Shown here: positions 34,884-43,260 of the stretch, one piece after another
Layout: every line of letters starts with the position of its first letter
How positions within the stretch are numbered: position 1 is the stretch's first letter
Source: Phycisphaerales bacterium
Lineage (GTDB): Bacteria > Planctomycetota > Phycisphaerae > Phycisphaerales > UBA1924
Assembly: GCA_029213305.1 (NCBI GenBank)
Contig: JARGPA010000010.1
Location: forward strand, 56,362 to 119,554
DNA length: 63,193 nucleotides
Direction of reading: 5' to 3'
Program-made: the position numbers and the translations under genes
The notes under the pieces: generated by a model
The model's database searches: none
What the model saw: only the letters and a program-made list of their open reading frames with translations
What the model was told of the DNA's origin: nothing

Positions 34884-35200
34884 CGGGAGCTCCGGGGTGT
34901 CAAATGGTGGATCGGGAGTCAATTTGAACAGAAAATGCTCCCGATTCATATCTTAGCAATCTTTACGAGTTGACCAACAGCAATTCCGTCCAGAAACTGT
35001 TGTTCACCCTATACTCTCGAGCACCAATGTGTTTGATTGTGTAAGGTGCGAACCGATCGTCATGATCGGACGAATAGATCAACTCCGGGGCGTTGTCCCG
35101 GCGGGGTGTGTCTGTTGATTCCATCGAAGGAACAAGACGGGCATATCTTGGAGATAAGCAGATTTGAGATGTCCTTTTTAGAAGGACGGGAGTTGTATAT
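34884..35200. other. 317-base non-coding stretch between divergent genes
   Basis: I see no gene here. It holds a possible -10, TATACT (35010-35015), and a perfect hairpin GTCCTT (35171-35176) / AAGGAC (35182-35187) directly before the GGAG (35189-35192) of the gene starting at 35201. The hairpin could influence ribosome access. Confidence 0.5.
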
Positions 35201-36574
35201 ATGGCAGCCCGCACCGGAGCAAGCGTCGGCGTCGCCGTCACCATCACAATCTTGGGCGCATTGAGCCTTGGATTCTTTGTGACGACGATGGTTTTCTATG
35301 GCAACGCTCAGAGCGCCCAAAGCGATCTTGATGCAGCCCGCGAAGACTACAAGCAGTTCGTTTCAGATCAAGAACGCGAACATGCAGCGATCCGTGCGAT
35401 CCGTGATGAAGCATCACGCGAACGAAAAACCGTAATCGGTTTCCTTGCAACTAACAAATCAGAGTTGATGCAAACCATCGCGGGTGAGTCCGGGATGACG
35501 ATGGCCGAGCTCCGCGAGCGACTAGCGAGCGTTGAAGGTTCAGAAGGATCATCACTTGTTGGGTTAGTAGATAATCTATACAACCAGATCGGTACTTTGA
35601 ACGAACAACTTGCAGCTGCAGAAACTGAGCGTCGTTCAGCGCAACAACTAGCGCAAGACGAAGCAGCACGTGTTCAAGACATTGAGAGCGAGTTCACTAC
35701 ATCCGCTGCAGGAATGCAGAGAGATGTGCAAGCGTACGCAGATTCGAACAAGCAAATTTTCGATGGCTTTGAAGCAATCGAAGGACGATACATCGGACAG
35801 ATCGATTCTCTTCGCAGTGACTTCTCGACAAGAGAGCAACGCATGCAGAACACGGTTGACGAGCTGATTCAAGAGAACATCGTTCTTCAGGATCAGATTC
35901 TTCGCTTGCTCGGCGAAGGCGGCGTGGATCGCATTATGCCGCTCAATGAAGAGGCGCTCGTTGACGGTAGAATCAATCAAGTAAACCCGATTGACAACGA
36001 AGCAATGATCTCAATCGGACGCAATCAGAAAGCGGTGCTTGGGATGACTTTCGCCGTCTACGACGACGCGACTGATATCCGTCCGGATGCAAATGGGGAT
36101 TATCGCCAAGGTAAAGCAGTACTCGAAATCGTACGAGTTGAAGATACCTTCTCGCGTGCACGCATTATCTCATCATCTGCAGGCAACCCAATCGTTCGTG
36201 GTGATGTCATCGCAAACGCAGTTTATGACCCTACGAAGACATACAAGTTTGTAGTCGATGGACTCTTTGATACCGATGGAGACGGCATTGCATCACGATT
36301 TGAACGAGAAACCCTCGAAGCATTGATCGAACGCTGGGGTGGTGTACTCGTGAGTGAAATCAACGGCGATGTCGATTTCGTAGTATTGGGTGAGAAGCCG
36401 GTTCTTCCTCCACAACCAGGTCCTGCAGCGCCGGTTGCTGCGATCCAAGAGTATGTGCGTCTCCAACAGGAGATTCAACGTTACGATGATTTGATGCTCA
36501 AGGCCGAAGCAACTTCGATGCCTTTGCTCAACGCGAATCGTTTGCAAACGCTCATCGGCGATTTCCCTAACTGA
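35201..36574 (+). CDS. Membrane-anchored coiled-coil protein with BRCT-like C-terminus
   Basis: This 457-residue protein has one N-terminal membrane helix (~8-33), with a basic start suggesting N-in/C-out. A long helical coiled-coil region (~35-235; rich in Glu, Gln, Ala, Asp) follows, then a beta domain (~240-345) with 'GRINQVNP', 'ISIGRNQKAVLGMTFAVYDD' and 'IVRGDVI', resembling C-terminal domains of envelope proteins such as FlgT. A last domain (~350-410), 'YKFVVDGLFDTD', 'LIERWGGVLVSEI' and 'DFVVLGEKP', has the spacing of a BRCT fold. The start is ATG 35201 with GGAG eight bases upstream. The function is unknown; an envelope-spanning structural role is inference. Confidence 0.75.
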   Translation: MAARTGASVGVAVTITILGALSLGFFVTTMVFYGNAQSAQSDLDAAREDYKQFVSDQEREHAAIRAIRDEASRERKTVIGFLATNKSELMQTIAGESGMTMAELRERLASVEGSEGSSLVGLVDNLYNQIGTLNEQLAAAETERRSAQQLAQDEAARVQDIESEFTTSAAGMQRDVQAYADSNKQIFDGFEAIEGRYIGQIDSLRSDFSTREQRMQNTVDELIQENIVLQDQILRLLGEGGVDRIMPLNEEALVDGRINQVNPIDNEAMISIGRNQKAVLGMTFAVYDDATDIRPDANGDYRQGKAVLEIVRVEDTFSRARIISSSAGNPIVRGDVIANAVYDPTKTYKFVVDGLFDTDGDGIASRFERETLEALIERWGGVLVSEINGDVDFVVLGEKPVLPPQPGPAAPVAAIQEYVRLQQEIQRYDDLMLKAEATSMPLLNANRLQTLIGDFPN

Positions 36575-36642
36575 TATTCGGAGAGACCCGGATCTTGCAG
36601 CGCGAGGTACGCGTTGTAAGAGTGGGTCGGGACGGAGTCGGT

Positions 36643-37749
36643 ATGGTTTCAAGGTATGATCCGCGTCCTGCTCTGAGCCCGATGCAATCGCTGGTAGTTC
36701 AGCCGGCGATGTACTGCGCTCTTCGTTCGTTGTTGATCACTGCTCATGCGATGCCTCTCCCTGCGGTATTGCACAGCGCAAAAAAACTGGGGAGAACCTT
36801 TGGTGGTTCCCGGATGAATCGCAAGCGCGTAGGACTCGCGGTTGATCGACTCAAAGTTGCGATGCCTGAAAAGAATATCGATGAACGAGAAGAGTTGGTT
36901 CTTCAGAGTTATGAGCATCTCGCGATGCTTGCTGTCGAACTTGCGGTCATGCCTCGATATCTTACTGAAGATGCATGGACAGATTATGTCGAGCTTGGAT
37001 CACTCCAAAATATTATTCGTCCCTTGCTTGATGATGAACCAACTTTGCTTTTGACTGGGCATTGTGGGAATTGGGAAACTCTTGGATACACCATGGCGCT
37101 CTTGGGGTTCAGGATGCATGTGTTGTATCGGCCTTTGGATTTGCGGCCTGCGGATCGTTGGTTGCGCCAGACTCGATCTAGACGCGGATTGGAGTTGGTT
37201 GATAAGTTCGGCGCAATGCATCGACTCCCTGAGTTGCTTGCTTCTGGTGAGTCTGTCGGGTTTGTTGCAGATCAGAATGCAGGAGATCGTGGATTGCAGG
37301 TCCCGTTCTTCGGTCGTCTTGCGTCGAGCTATAAATCAATCGGATTGATGGCGATCCAACATCGCGCCAAGATCATTGTTGGAAATGCTCGTCGGCTTGC
37401 AACTGATCCAAACCAAGAAGTAAAACTCAAATATCGGATTGAGATCTATGATCGGATCGATCCTGAGGACTGGGAATCGCAACCAGATCCGCTTTTTTAC
37501 ATCACTGCACGCTATAGAAGAGCAATTGAGCAATCAGTTCGGAAAGCTCCGGAACAGTATCTATGGATGCATCGAATCTGGAAGAGCAGGCCTCGCCATG
37601 AACGGCTCAACAAACCGTTCCCGAAAATGTTACGCGAGAAACTCGAATCATTGCCTTGGATGACGGACGATGAGATCGAGCAGATCGTGAATCGATCGGA
37701 TATCGACAGGGCATTTATGCTGGAGAATAACATTACCCATTTTAAGTAA
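36643..37749 (+). CDS. LpxL/HtrB-like lipid A acyltransferase
   Basis: This 368-residue protein belongs to the lysophospholipid/lipid A acyltransferase family, which adds secondary acyl chains to lipid A at the inner membrane. The catalytic H-x4-E motif is 'HCGNWE', followed by 'YRPLDLRPADRWL' and 'FVADQNAGDRGLQVPFFG', all family-typical, and 'YLWMHRIWKSRP' near the end. An N-terminal hydrophobic segment is present ('YCALRSLLITAHAM'). The start is ATG 36643, five bases after GGAG; a TTG at 36595 is in frame but unsupported. With the heptosyltransferase gene it argues for a lipopolysaccharide outer membrane. Confidence 0.85.
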   Translation: MVSRYDPRPALSPMQSLVVQPAMYCALRSLLITAHAMPLPAVLHSAKKLGRTFGGSRMNRKRVGLAVDRLKVAMPEKNIDEREELVLQSYEHLAMLAVELAVMPRYLTEDAWTDYVELGSLQNIIRPLLDDEPTLLLTGHCGNWETLGYTMALLGFRMHVLYRPLDLRPADRWLRQTRSRRGLELVDKFGAMHRLPELLASGESVGFVADQNAGDRGLQVPFFGRLASSYKSIGLMAIQHRAKIIVGNARRLATDPNQEVKLKYRIEIYDRIDPEDWESQPDPLFYITARYRRAIEQSVRKAPEQYLWMHRIWKSRPRHERLNKPFPKMLREKLESLPWMTDDEIEQIVNRSDIDRAFMLENNITHFK

Positions 37750-37786
37750 TGATCATTTAGCGATAGACAACCAGAGGAGTGAAACC

Positions 37787-38248
37787 ATGAGCGATGAATT
37801 TTCAAGTGATCAACTCGATCAAGAAGTTGGTATGCTAGAAGATGTACGAGTGCTGATTGTTGACGACGAGAAAGATGTACTCGATTCGATCACTGTCGCG
37901 TTTCAATCCGAAGGAGCATTAACTCTTACTGCGATGGACGGCGATGAGGCAGTTCGTGTCTGTCAGGAAGATCCCCCAGAAATTGTTATTCTCGATATGA
38001 TGCTCCCCAAACGTTCTGGATTCCTTGCGCTCGAAAAAATTAAAGGCAAAGAAAACTCCCCAATTGTAATTATGGTCACCGCAAACGAGGGGAAACGACA
38101 TCAAGCATATGGAGAATCACTTGGTGTGGATGCATATATGCTCAAACCGGTCCCGTTAGGCTTACTTTTGAAGAAGGCCGCTGAGTTGCTCGACGCAAAA
38201 GATGAAGCGGAAGGTTTTTTAGATGATCTTGACGGCGAGCCAGATTAA
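37787..38248 (+). CDS. Single-domain response regulator (CheY-like)
   Basis: The 153-residue protein is one receiver domain with a short acidic extension at each end. The acidic pocket is 'VDDEKD' (25-30), the phospho-acceptor Asp70 lies in 'VILDMMLPKRSG', the switch Thr is in 'MVTANEG' and the Lys in 'YMLKPVP'. There is no output domain, so it must act by protein contact. The start is ATG 37787 with GAGGAG at 37774-37779. No kinase gene is near. The receptor or kinase partner cannot be told. Confidence 0.9.
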   Translation: MSDEFSSDQLDQEVGMLEDVRVLIVDDEKDVLDSITVAFQSEGALTLTAMDGDEAVRVCQEDPPEIVILDMMLPKRSGFLALEKIKGKENSPIVIMVTANEGKRHQAYGESLGVDAYMLKPVPLGLLLKKAAELLDAKDEAEGFLDDLDGEPD

Positions 38249-38270
38249 GGACGAATCAACTTCGTTTGGC

Positions 38271-38276
38271 TATCCT
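38271..38276 (+). promoter_or_regulatory. Candidate -10 element (small protein at 38285)
   Basis: TATCCT ends eight bases before ATG 38285. No Shine-Dalgarno sequence is seen. Confidence 0.35.
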
Positions 38277-38284
38277 TGCTATCT

Positions 38285-38620
38285 ATGGCTAAACGCAAAA
38301 AACGCATCTTAGTGATGATCAATCCTCGGGATCCTGAGGATATGCTCGCGGGGAACATCGAACTTGGATCCCCCAAAGAGGTTTGTTCTGCTCTTGCAAA
38401 GTTTAATACATGCCCTGATGGAGCGGAAGTGAAACGACTTGGGACGATGGTTCTACATGGACCTGGGTACACTGTCGAGTACGCGATGGGGCACGATGTC
38501 TTGATGCAAGTCATGGTTGTCGTGAACAATATGGACTTTGCTTGGCCTGTTTTGTCGAAAATATGCCGTAAGAACAGCTGGAAGATGCAGGATACCGAAT
38601 CTGGGCAGGTGTTTGGATAA
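38285..38620 (+). CDS. Conserved-looking hypothetical protein
   Basis: I do not recognise this 111-residue protein. It starts with a basic patch ('AKRKKRILVMINP'), has alternating predicted strands and helices, 'GNIELGSPKEVCSALAKFN', 'HGPGYTVEYAMGHDVLMQVMVVVNN', and ends 'CRKNSWKMQDTESGQVFG', which suggests a compact alpha/beta domain. There is no signal peptide or membrane helix. Its codon pattern matches its neighbours, and it is spaced like a real gene between the response regulator and the FmdB-like gene. ATG 38285 is preferred over an in-frame codon at 38276, which falls on the -10 element. Confidence 0.65.
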   Translation: MAKRKKRILVMINPRDPEDMLAGNIELGSPKEVCSALAKFNTCPDGAEVKRLGTMVLHGPGYTVEYAMGHDVLMQVMVVVNNMDFAWPVLSKICRKNSWKMQDTESGQVFG

Positions 38621-38712
38621 TTAGAGAGAGTTGAAAACTAACGATCCGATTGAGCCGATGACTCGTATATCCTTATAGATGGATCAAACAACAAATAACG
38701 GAGTTGCTGCGA

Positions 38713-39009
38713 ATGCCAGTCTACATCTACGAATATCTTGATGACAAAGGTGAAGGTACCGGCGAACACTTTGAGCTCGTCCAGAAGATGGCTGAAGACT
38801 CGCTTACTGAACATGAAGGGCGCCCAGTTCATCGTGTGCCTACATTACCCAACATCGCGGGTAAGTGGTCAGATATCAAAGAGAAGTCTATGTTGAGCAA
38901 TAAGAACCTTGATCGACTTGGTTTTACTAAGTACGAAAAACGGGGCGATGGATATATGGAACGCGTCGCGGGGAAAGAAGGACCAAAGTCCATTTCGCTC
39001 GATGATTGA
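38713..39009 (+). CDS. FmdB-like small protein without zinc cysteines
   Basis: This 98-residue protein begins 'MPVYIYEY' and continues with 'EHFELVQKMAEDSLTEHEG' and 'PVHRVP', which follows the FmdB/CxxC zinc-ribbon family line by line ('MPxYEY...C', 'FExxQxMxDxPL', then C-P-x-C). All four zinc-binding cysteines are absent; the positions hold Asp, Gly, His or Glu. The fold may be stabilised another way. The start is ATG 38713, nine bases after GGAG (38700-38703). It converges on miaA with an inverted repeat over its stop codon. The function of FmdB-like proteins is unsettled (a regulatory role has been proposed). Confidence 0.7.
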   Translation: MPVYIYEYLDDKGEGTGEHFELVQKMAEDSLTEHEGRPVHRVPTLPNIAGKWSDIKEKSMLSNKNLDRLGFTKYEKRGDGYMERVAGKEGPKSISLDD

Positions 39010-39021
39010 GTGATCAATCAT
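39002..39021. terminator. Inverted repeat over the FmdB-like stop (convergent with miaA)
   Basis: ATGATTGA (39002-39009) and TCAATCAT (39014-39021) are perfect 8-base arms around GTGA. The left arm contains the stop codon TGA (39007-39009). There is no T-run. It lies 12 bases before the miaA end. Confidence 0.5.
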
Positions 39022-39033
39022 GATTCTTTGAGA

Positions 39034-40023
39034 TCATAAAGATTTGATTGCATTGAATCGTTCGATCGCTTCGGTTGCGATGTCATTTGAATCTCGATCA
39101 ACTGCTTCAATCCAAATACAGTTTTGTCGAGTTCGCAATCGTTTCATCCATGTGCGCTGGTTTTTAGCGAATCGTCTTGTATCAATTTTAATGCGTTCGA
39201 TTGCTTCATCGAGCGTGCATCGGTTCTCGAAGTGTGCAATCAGTTGTTTGTATCCGATTGCTTCGCATGATTGATGCCCGAAACCGTTTGCGTCGAAAAT
39301 GGATTTTGCTTCTTCGACGAGCCCTTCGTCGATCATAATTTTCACTCGTTGATTTATCCGGCGATTTATTTGTTCGTTCGGCCAATCGAGTCCAATGAGG
39401 ATTGCTTCTGGACGAGAAGTTTTCTCGTTTTCCCATTGCTGTTGGAGCGTAGTGATGGGGGTTCCAGTTTGAAGATAAATCTCAAGAGCACGACGGGTTC
39501 GTCTCAAATCTGCAGAATCGATCCGATTGCTTGCGTCTGGATCAACTTGAGCGAGCATTGCTCTTCGCTCAGGTTGGGACATGTCCTCTACTTGCGATTT
39601 GATCTGATTGCTCGGTTCTGGGGTTTCGAACAAGCCGTCAAGGAAGGACTTGATGTAGAGGTTTGTGCCGCCGACGACAATTGGGAGAGCGCCCTGATTC
39701 CGGATCGACTCAACGAGTGGGTTTGCTCGATTGAGCCAATCATGAACAGTGAACCGAGCTTTGAGATCGACAAGATCGATCAAGTGATGAGGTATCCCTT
39801 GTCGTTCTTCGAGGGTTGGCTTTGCGGTTCCAATATGTAAATCACGATAGATTTGATATGCGTCTGCAGTGACAATCTCTCCCCCAAGTTTTTGAGCGAG
39901 ATTGACCGCGAGTGCGGTTTTCCCTCCAGCAGTAGGGCCGACAAGAACAGGATAGAGAGGGTCAGCGTTCACGATAAAGTCTAGATCGTGTTGATCAAGA
40001 TTTCGTTGCAGGGAGCAATCCAT
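39034..40023 (-). CDS. miaA: tRNA dimethylallyltransferase
   Basis: MiaA puts a dimethylallyl group on A37 of tRNAs that read codons starting with U. The 329-residue protein has the P-loop 'VGPTAGGKTA' (28-37), the 'DAYQIYRDLHIGTAKP' region (the family's D-S-x-Q-x-Y, here D-A-Y-Q-I-Y), 'VVGGTNLYIKSFLDGL', 'RRTRRALEIY' and 'YKQLIAHFEN', so it is complete. ATG 40023 overlaps the end of the upstream gene by 29 bases and has no ribosome site. GTG 39972, five bases after TAGACT, is an alternative leaderless start that would remove 17 unconserved residues. It is the last gene after nadA and a membrane protein gene. Confidence 0.9.
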   Translation of the reverse strand: MDCSLQRNLDQHDLDFIVNADPLYPVLVGPTAGGKTALAVNLAQKLGGEIVTADAYQIYRDLHIGTAKPTLEERQGIPHHLIDLVDLKARFTVHDWLNRANPLVESIRNQGALPIVVGGTNLYIKSFLDGLFETPEPSNQIKSQVEDMSQPERRAMLAQVDPDASNRIDSADLRRTRRALEIYLQTGTPITTLQQQWENEKTSRPEAILIGLDWPNEQINRRINQRVKIMIDEGLVEEAKSIFDANGFGHQSCEAIGYKQLIAHFENRCTLDEAIERIKIDTRRFAKNQRTWMKRLRTRQNCIWIEAVDRDSNDIATEAIERFNAIKSL

Positions 40024-40543
40024 ACATGACTGCGACGGCGCCGATCAGGATTACCCAGAGTTGAGTATCTTGACTTGTAGTCAGTTTCTCAAGACGAGAA
40101 GCAGGTTTCTGTGTTGAAATGAACTGGACGGGTGTTGGTTCAAGGATCTCAAAGATTCTTGGGTCATTTTTGGTCGCAAAGGTGTCGAGTGTCGTTCGGT
40201 TCTTTGGGATTAAACCGAGTTGTGACATCGCAAGAAGATCAATTGTTGCTTGCGATGGCGCATCAAGCTGATTCAGGAAAGACATATATCGTGATATTCG
40301 AGCGTGTTGCGAGTTTTCAATATGTAGAGAGTAATCTCGTTGTTCTTGTGTTGCGTGAAGATCTGCTTGTGCAGGGAGAATCAATGCGACAACGAGAACA
40401 GCCAACCCCGAAGCGAGGATCATCCAGCGGCCGAGTTCGCCGGCCCAATCTAGAGTCGTTTGTGATGGAGTAATTGCTTGAACTGCTTGCACGAGAAATC
40501 TATCGGCGAAGACGATCCGATCACTCGACAATGTAGTGTGCAA
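39995..40543 (-). CDS. Two-helix membrane protein of unknown function
   Basis: I do not recognise this protein of up to 182 residues. It has a first hydrophobic helix (~40-60, 'WMILASGLAVLVVALILPA'), a hydrophilic loop of about 95 residues with helical character, and a second helix at the C-terminus ('LWVILIGAVAVMYGLLPA'). The loop would be extracytoplasmic if the N-terminus is inside. Only TTG or GTG start codons are available (TTG 40543 is the longest), so the N-terminus is uncertain. It sits between nadA (23 bases upstream) and miaA (overlapping), likely in one transcript. Confidence 0.55.
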   Translation of the reverse strand: MHTTLSSDRIVFADRFLVQAVQAITPSQTTLDWAGELGRWMILASGLAVLVVALILPAQADLHATQEQRDYSLHIENSQHARISRYMSFLNQLDAPSQATIDLLAMSQLGLIPKNRTTLDTFATKNDPRIFEILEPTPVQFISTQKPASRLEKLTTSQDTQLWVILIGAVAVMYGLLPATKS

Positions 40544-40566
40544 TTATCTAATCCGCAATTAACTCA

Positions 40567-41832
40567 TCACGCTTTGACTGCGTTGCCGCCTGTGTGCGAG
40601 AGCATGCGATTGAGCGCGAGTAATGCGAGCTTTGTTGCTTCTGGATGTACACTCACAACATTGCGAACCTTTATCGGACCATTTGCAGTATCGATAGGTG
40701 AATCAGGTGTTGTCCCAATGCCACAGAGGCCATCGAGGATCCAGAGTATGTGTGGTTCATCAATGCGATACATCGTTGTACACAAACATTGACAATCTGA
40801 AAGCATTCGAACTTCGATTCCCTTTGGTTTGAGTTCGTTGCTTAATCGATTGACTAGATGTACTTCAGTTCCGACAGCCCACTTTGAACCCTCAGGCGCA
40901 TTGCGAAGTGTGTTGATGATGTACTCTGTTGAACCTGCAGCATCTGCGAGATCAACAACTTCCTTGCAACACTCAGGATGAACAATAATCTGAGTTGGTT
41001 CTTGAGATGATTCGAGCGCAGCGTTTGCGCGTTTAATATCCGCGCAATGTTCAGGACGAAACAGCTTGTGCACGCTGCAATGTCCTGCCCACAAAATAGT
41101 TGCTGCGTTGTGTAACTCAAAAGCGGACGCACCACCAAGTGGTTCACCTTGCGCAGTTAGGCGCGGATCATACACGCATGTGTTTTGTTCAACATCAATC
41201 CCATACGCCGCAGCGGTATTGCGACCAAGATGTTGATCAGGGAGAAACAAGATTTTGATATCTTCGTTCTCGGATCGCTTTTGTGTTCCGCCGTCCATTG
41301 CCCATTTGAAGACTTGGTCCGCATTGGATGATGTGCAGCATGCGCCGCCGTGTTCGCCTACGAATGCTTTGATCGCAGCCGTGGAGTTGACATACGTAAT
41401 TGGGATGATGCGCCCAGACCAGCCTTGCTCTTTGAGGGACTCGTGGATGAGTTCCCATGCTTCAACGGTTTGGTCGTAGTCTGCCATGTCCGCCATCGAG
41501 CAACCTGCGGAGAGATCTGGGAGGATGACAGACACTGAATCAGGAGTGAGCATATCGGCGGTTTCTGCCATGAAATGCACGCCACAGAAGATGATGTGCT
41601 CAACTTGCGTACCAGACTTTGCACGATCCTCAACAACTGATGAAGCAAGTTGAGAGAGCTTGAGTGAGTCTCCCATAAAGTCAGCATGGCGAACCACATG
41701 ATCCATCTGATAGTGATGTCCAAGGATCACGAGAGAGTCACCAAGTTGAGCTCGACGCGCTTCGATAAGCTCGTTGAGTTTGTCTTCGCTTAAGGTGTTG
41801 TAATATTCGGGGAGAGATGGTTGCCAGAGCAT
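40567..41832 (-). CDS. nadA: Quinolinate synthase A
   Basis: NadA condenses iminoaspartate with dihydroxyacetone phosphate to quinolinate in NAD synthesis and uses a [4Fe-4S] cluster with three cysteines. The 421-residue protein has 'VILGHHYQMDHVV', 'GVHFMAETADML', 'AGCSMADMAD' (first cluster Cys), 'TYVNSTAAIKA', 'HPECCKEVVDLA' and, near the end, 'LSDCQCLCTTMY', giving the remaining cluster cysteines. The length is toward the long end of the family. The start is ATG 41832 with AAGGA six bases upstream. No nadB or nadC is present in the window. Confidence 0.92.
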   Translation of the reverse strand: MLWQPSLPEYYNTLSEDKLNELIEARRAQLGDSLVILGHHYQMDHVVRHADFMGDSLKLSQLASSVVEDRAKSGTQVEHIIFCGVHFMAETADMLTPDSVSVILPDLSAGCSMADMADYDQTVEAWELIHESLKEQGWSGRIIPITYVNSTAAIKAFVGEHGGACCTSSNADQVFKWAMDGGTQKRSENEDIKILFLPDQHLGRNTAAAYGIDVEQNTCVYDPRLTAQGEPLGGASAFELHNAATILWAGHCSVHKLFRPEHCADIKRANAALESSQEPTQIIVHPECCKEVVDLADAAGSTEYIINTLRNAPEGSKWAVGTEVHLVNRLSNELKPKGIEVRMLSDCQCLCTTMYRIDEPHILWILDGLCGIGTTPDSPIDTANGPIKVRNVVSVHPEATKLALLALNRMLSHTGGNAVKA

Positions 41833-41926
41833 ATAAAATCCTTATCAATCTTGTCTCTATTGTACGGTTCACAAGTGGATAAGGTCGTTCTGAGCTTGAA
41901 ATCAAGCAGGATGTAATCCGAAGAAC

Positions 41927-41932
41927 TATTCT
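41927..41932 (+). promoter_or_regulatory. Candidate -10 element of a leaderless promoter (DUF3137-like gene)
   Basis: TATTCT ends six bases before ATG 41939. No Shine-Dalgarno sequence is present. Confidence 0.4.
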
Positions 41933-41938
41933 ATAGAG

Positions 41939-42691
41939 ATGACACCAATGTTCATAATTTTGGGTGTGGCGGCGGCCATCGGGCTTATCGTACTCGCCGT
42001 CAAAGCTGCCGCCGCCGCTGCGAAACGCCAGCGAGAGCGAATTGAAGCAATGGCACAGTTTGCAGATCGCATGGGTTTCTCGTTCAATACTGGACATGAT
42101 TCGTATCACGACGAAGAATTTTCCCATTTTGAAGTCTTTACGCGAGGATTCGATCGCGCTGCTTACAACACGCTATCTGGTATGGTTGATCTAGGAGCCG
42201 CAATGTGTCGTTGTAAAATGGGCGATTTTACATACAAGACACGCGAAACTTACACGACGACTGATTCTAAAGGCCGAACGACAACACGCACACGGATTGT
42301 GACACACTACTTCAGTTACTTCATACTTGAGCTTCCGTATCCGCAAATGCCGAATTTGAAGATCCGAAGGGAAGGTATCTTTGATAAGATTGCTTCTGCG
42401 TTTGGTAAGAATGACATCGACTTTGAGAGCTCGGAGTTCTCACGAAAATACCATGTGAAATGTAAGAACAGAAAGTTTGCATACGACATCATCCATCCGC
42501 GGATGATTGAGTTCATGCTTGAGACAAAGCCGGGAGCGATCGATATCGAACAATCTCGGATCTGTCTAACTGATGGATTCTCAACATGGCCTAGCGAGCG
42601 CTTCGAGGGATCGCTAGGATGGACACTTAGGTTTCTCGAGCATTGGCCAGAGTTTGTGGTTAAGGATCTCGAAGAAGGAAAGATATCATGA
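41939..42691 (+). CDS. DUF3137-like membrane-anchored protein coupled to LemA
   Basis: This 250-residue protein has one N-terminal membrane helix (~4-24, ending in an Ala run) and a cytosolic-type body with 'FADRMGFSFNTGHD', 'GFDRAAYNTLSG' and 'FSTWPSERFEG'. The arrangement (helix, then a beta-rich domain assessing an object's size or state) and the gene pairing with LemA resemble DUF3137 proteins. The stop overlaps the LemA start in ATGA (42688-42691). The transcript appears leaderless. The function is unknown, but the pairing implies that both act at the membrane together. Confidence 0.65.
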   Translation: MTPMFIILGVAAAIGLIVLAVKAAAAAAKRQRERIEAMAQFADRMGFSFNTGHDSYHDEEFSHFEVFTRGFDRAAYNTLSGMVDLGAAMCRCKMGDFTYKTRETYTTTDSKGRTTTRTRIVTHYFSYFILELPYPQMPNLKIRREGIFDKIASAFGKNDIDFESSEFSRKYHVKCKNRKFAYDIIHPRMIEFMLETKPGAIDIEQSRICLTDGFSTWPSERFEGSLGWTLRFLEHWPEFVVKDLEEGKIS

Positions 42692-43257
42692 TTGGACTAC
42701 TCATCGTTCTCGGGATTCTTGTCGTACTTGTGATCATCATCGCAGGTTGGGGAATCGGGATCTACAACAAGCTCGTTAATGTGCGTCAACATCTCAAGGA
42801 TTCCTGGTCCGGGGTCGATGTCGAACTCAAGCGTCGTTATGACTTGATTCCAAATCTCGTCAATGCAGTAAAGGGGTACGCGAGTCACGAGAGTGAGACA
42901 CTCGAGCGCGTAATAGCTGCTCGTAATCAAGCCGCGTCGAATAATGGGTCTCCCGAATCGCAGGCGAAGGATGAAGGCATGCTTGTCGGGGCGCTCAAAC
43001 AACTCGCAGTGGTTGTTGAGCAATATCCAGATCTCAAAGCAGACACACAGTTCATGAACCTGCAAGCTGAGTTAAGCGAAACAGAAAACCGAATAGCTTC
43101 TTCTCGTAGGTTGTACAACGGGAATGTTCGCGAGATGAATACTGCTGTTGAAACGTTCCCTAGTGTGATCATCGCGGGGATGTTCAAGTTTGATAAAGCG
43201 GAGTACTTCGAAATTGAAGACGCCGCGGTACGCGATGCACCCAAGGTTGAGTTCTAA
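42688..43257 (+). CDS. lemA: LemA family protein
   Basis: LemA proteins have one N-terminal membrane helix and a helical-bundle domain. Here the helix is residues ~3-24, then 'YNKLVNVRQHLKDSWSGVDVELKRRYDLIPNLVNAVKGYASHE', the classic LemA opening, followed by 'ENRIASSRRLYNGNVREMNTAVETFPS' and a short end. The 189-residue length is normal. The biological role is not settled in most bacteria. The ATGA overlap couples it to the upstream membrane protein. It converges on the YdcF-like gene, with only three bases between stop codons. Confidence 0.92.
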   Translation: MIGLLIVLGILVVLVIIIAGWGIGIYNKLVNVRQHLKDSWSGVDVELKRRYDLIPNLVNAVKGYASHESETLERVIAARNQAASNNGSPESQAKDEGMLVGALKQLAVVVEQYPDLKADTQFMNLQAELSETENRIASSRRLYNGNVREMNTAVETFPSVIIAGMFKFDKAEYFEIEDAAVRDAPKVEF

Positions 43258-43260
43258 AAG

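Noticed and set aside
34963..35247. Minus-strand frame across the gap before the coiled-coil protein gene
   Set aside because: It overlaps the start of a well-supported gene and shows no protein-like pattern.
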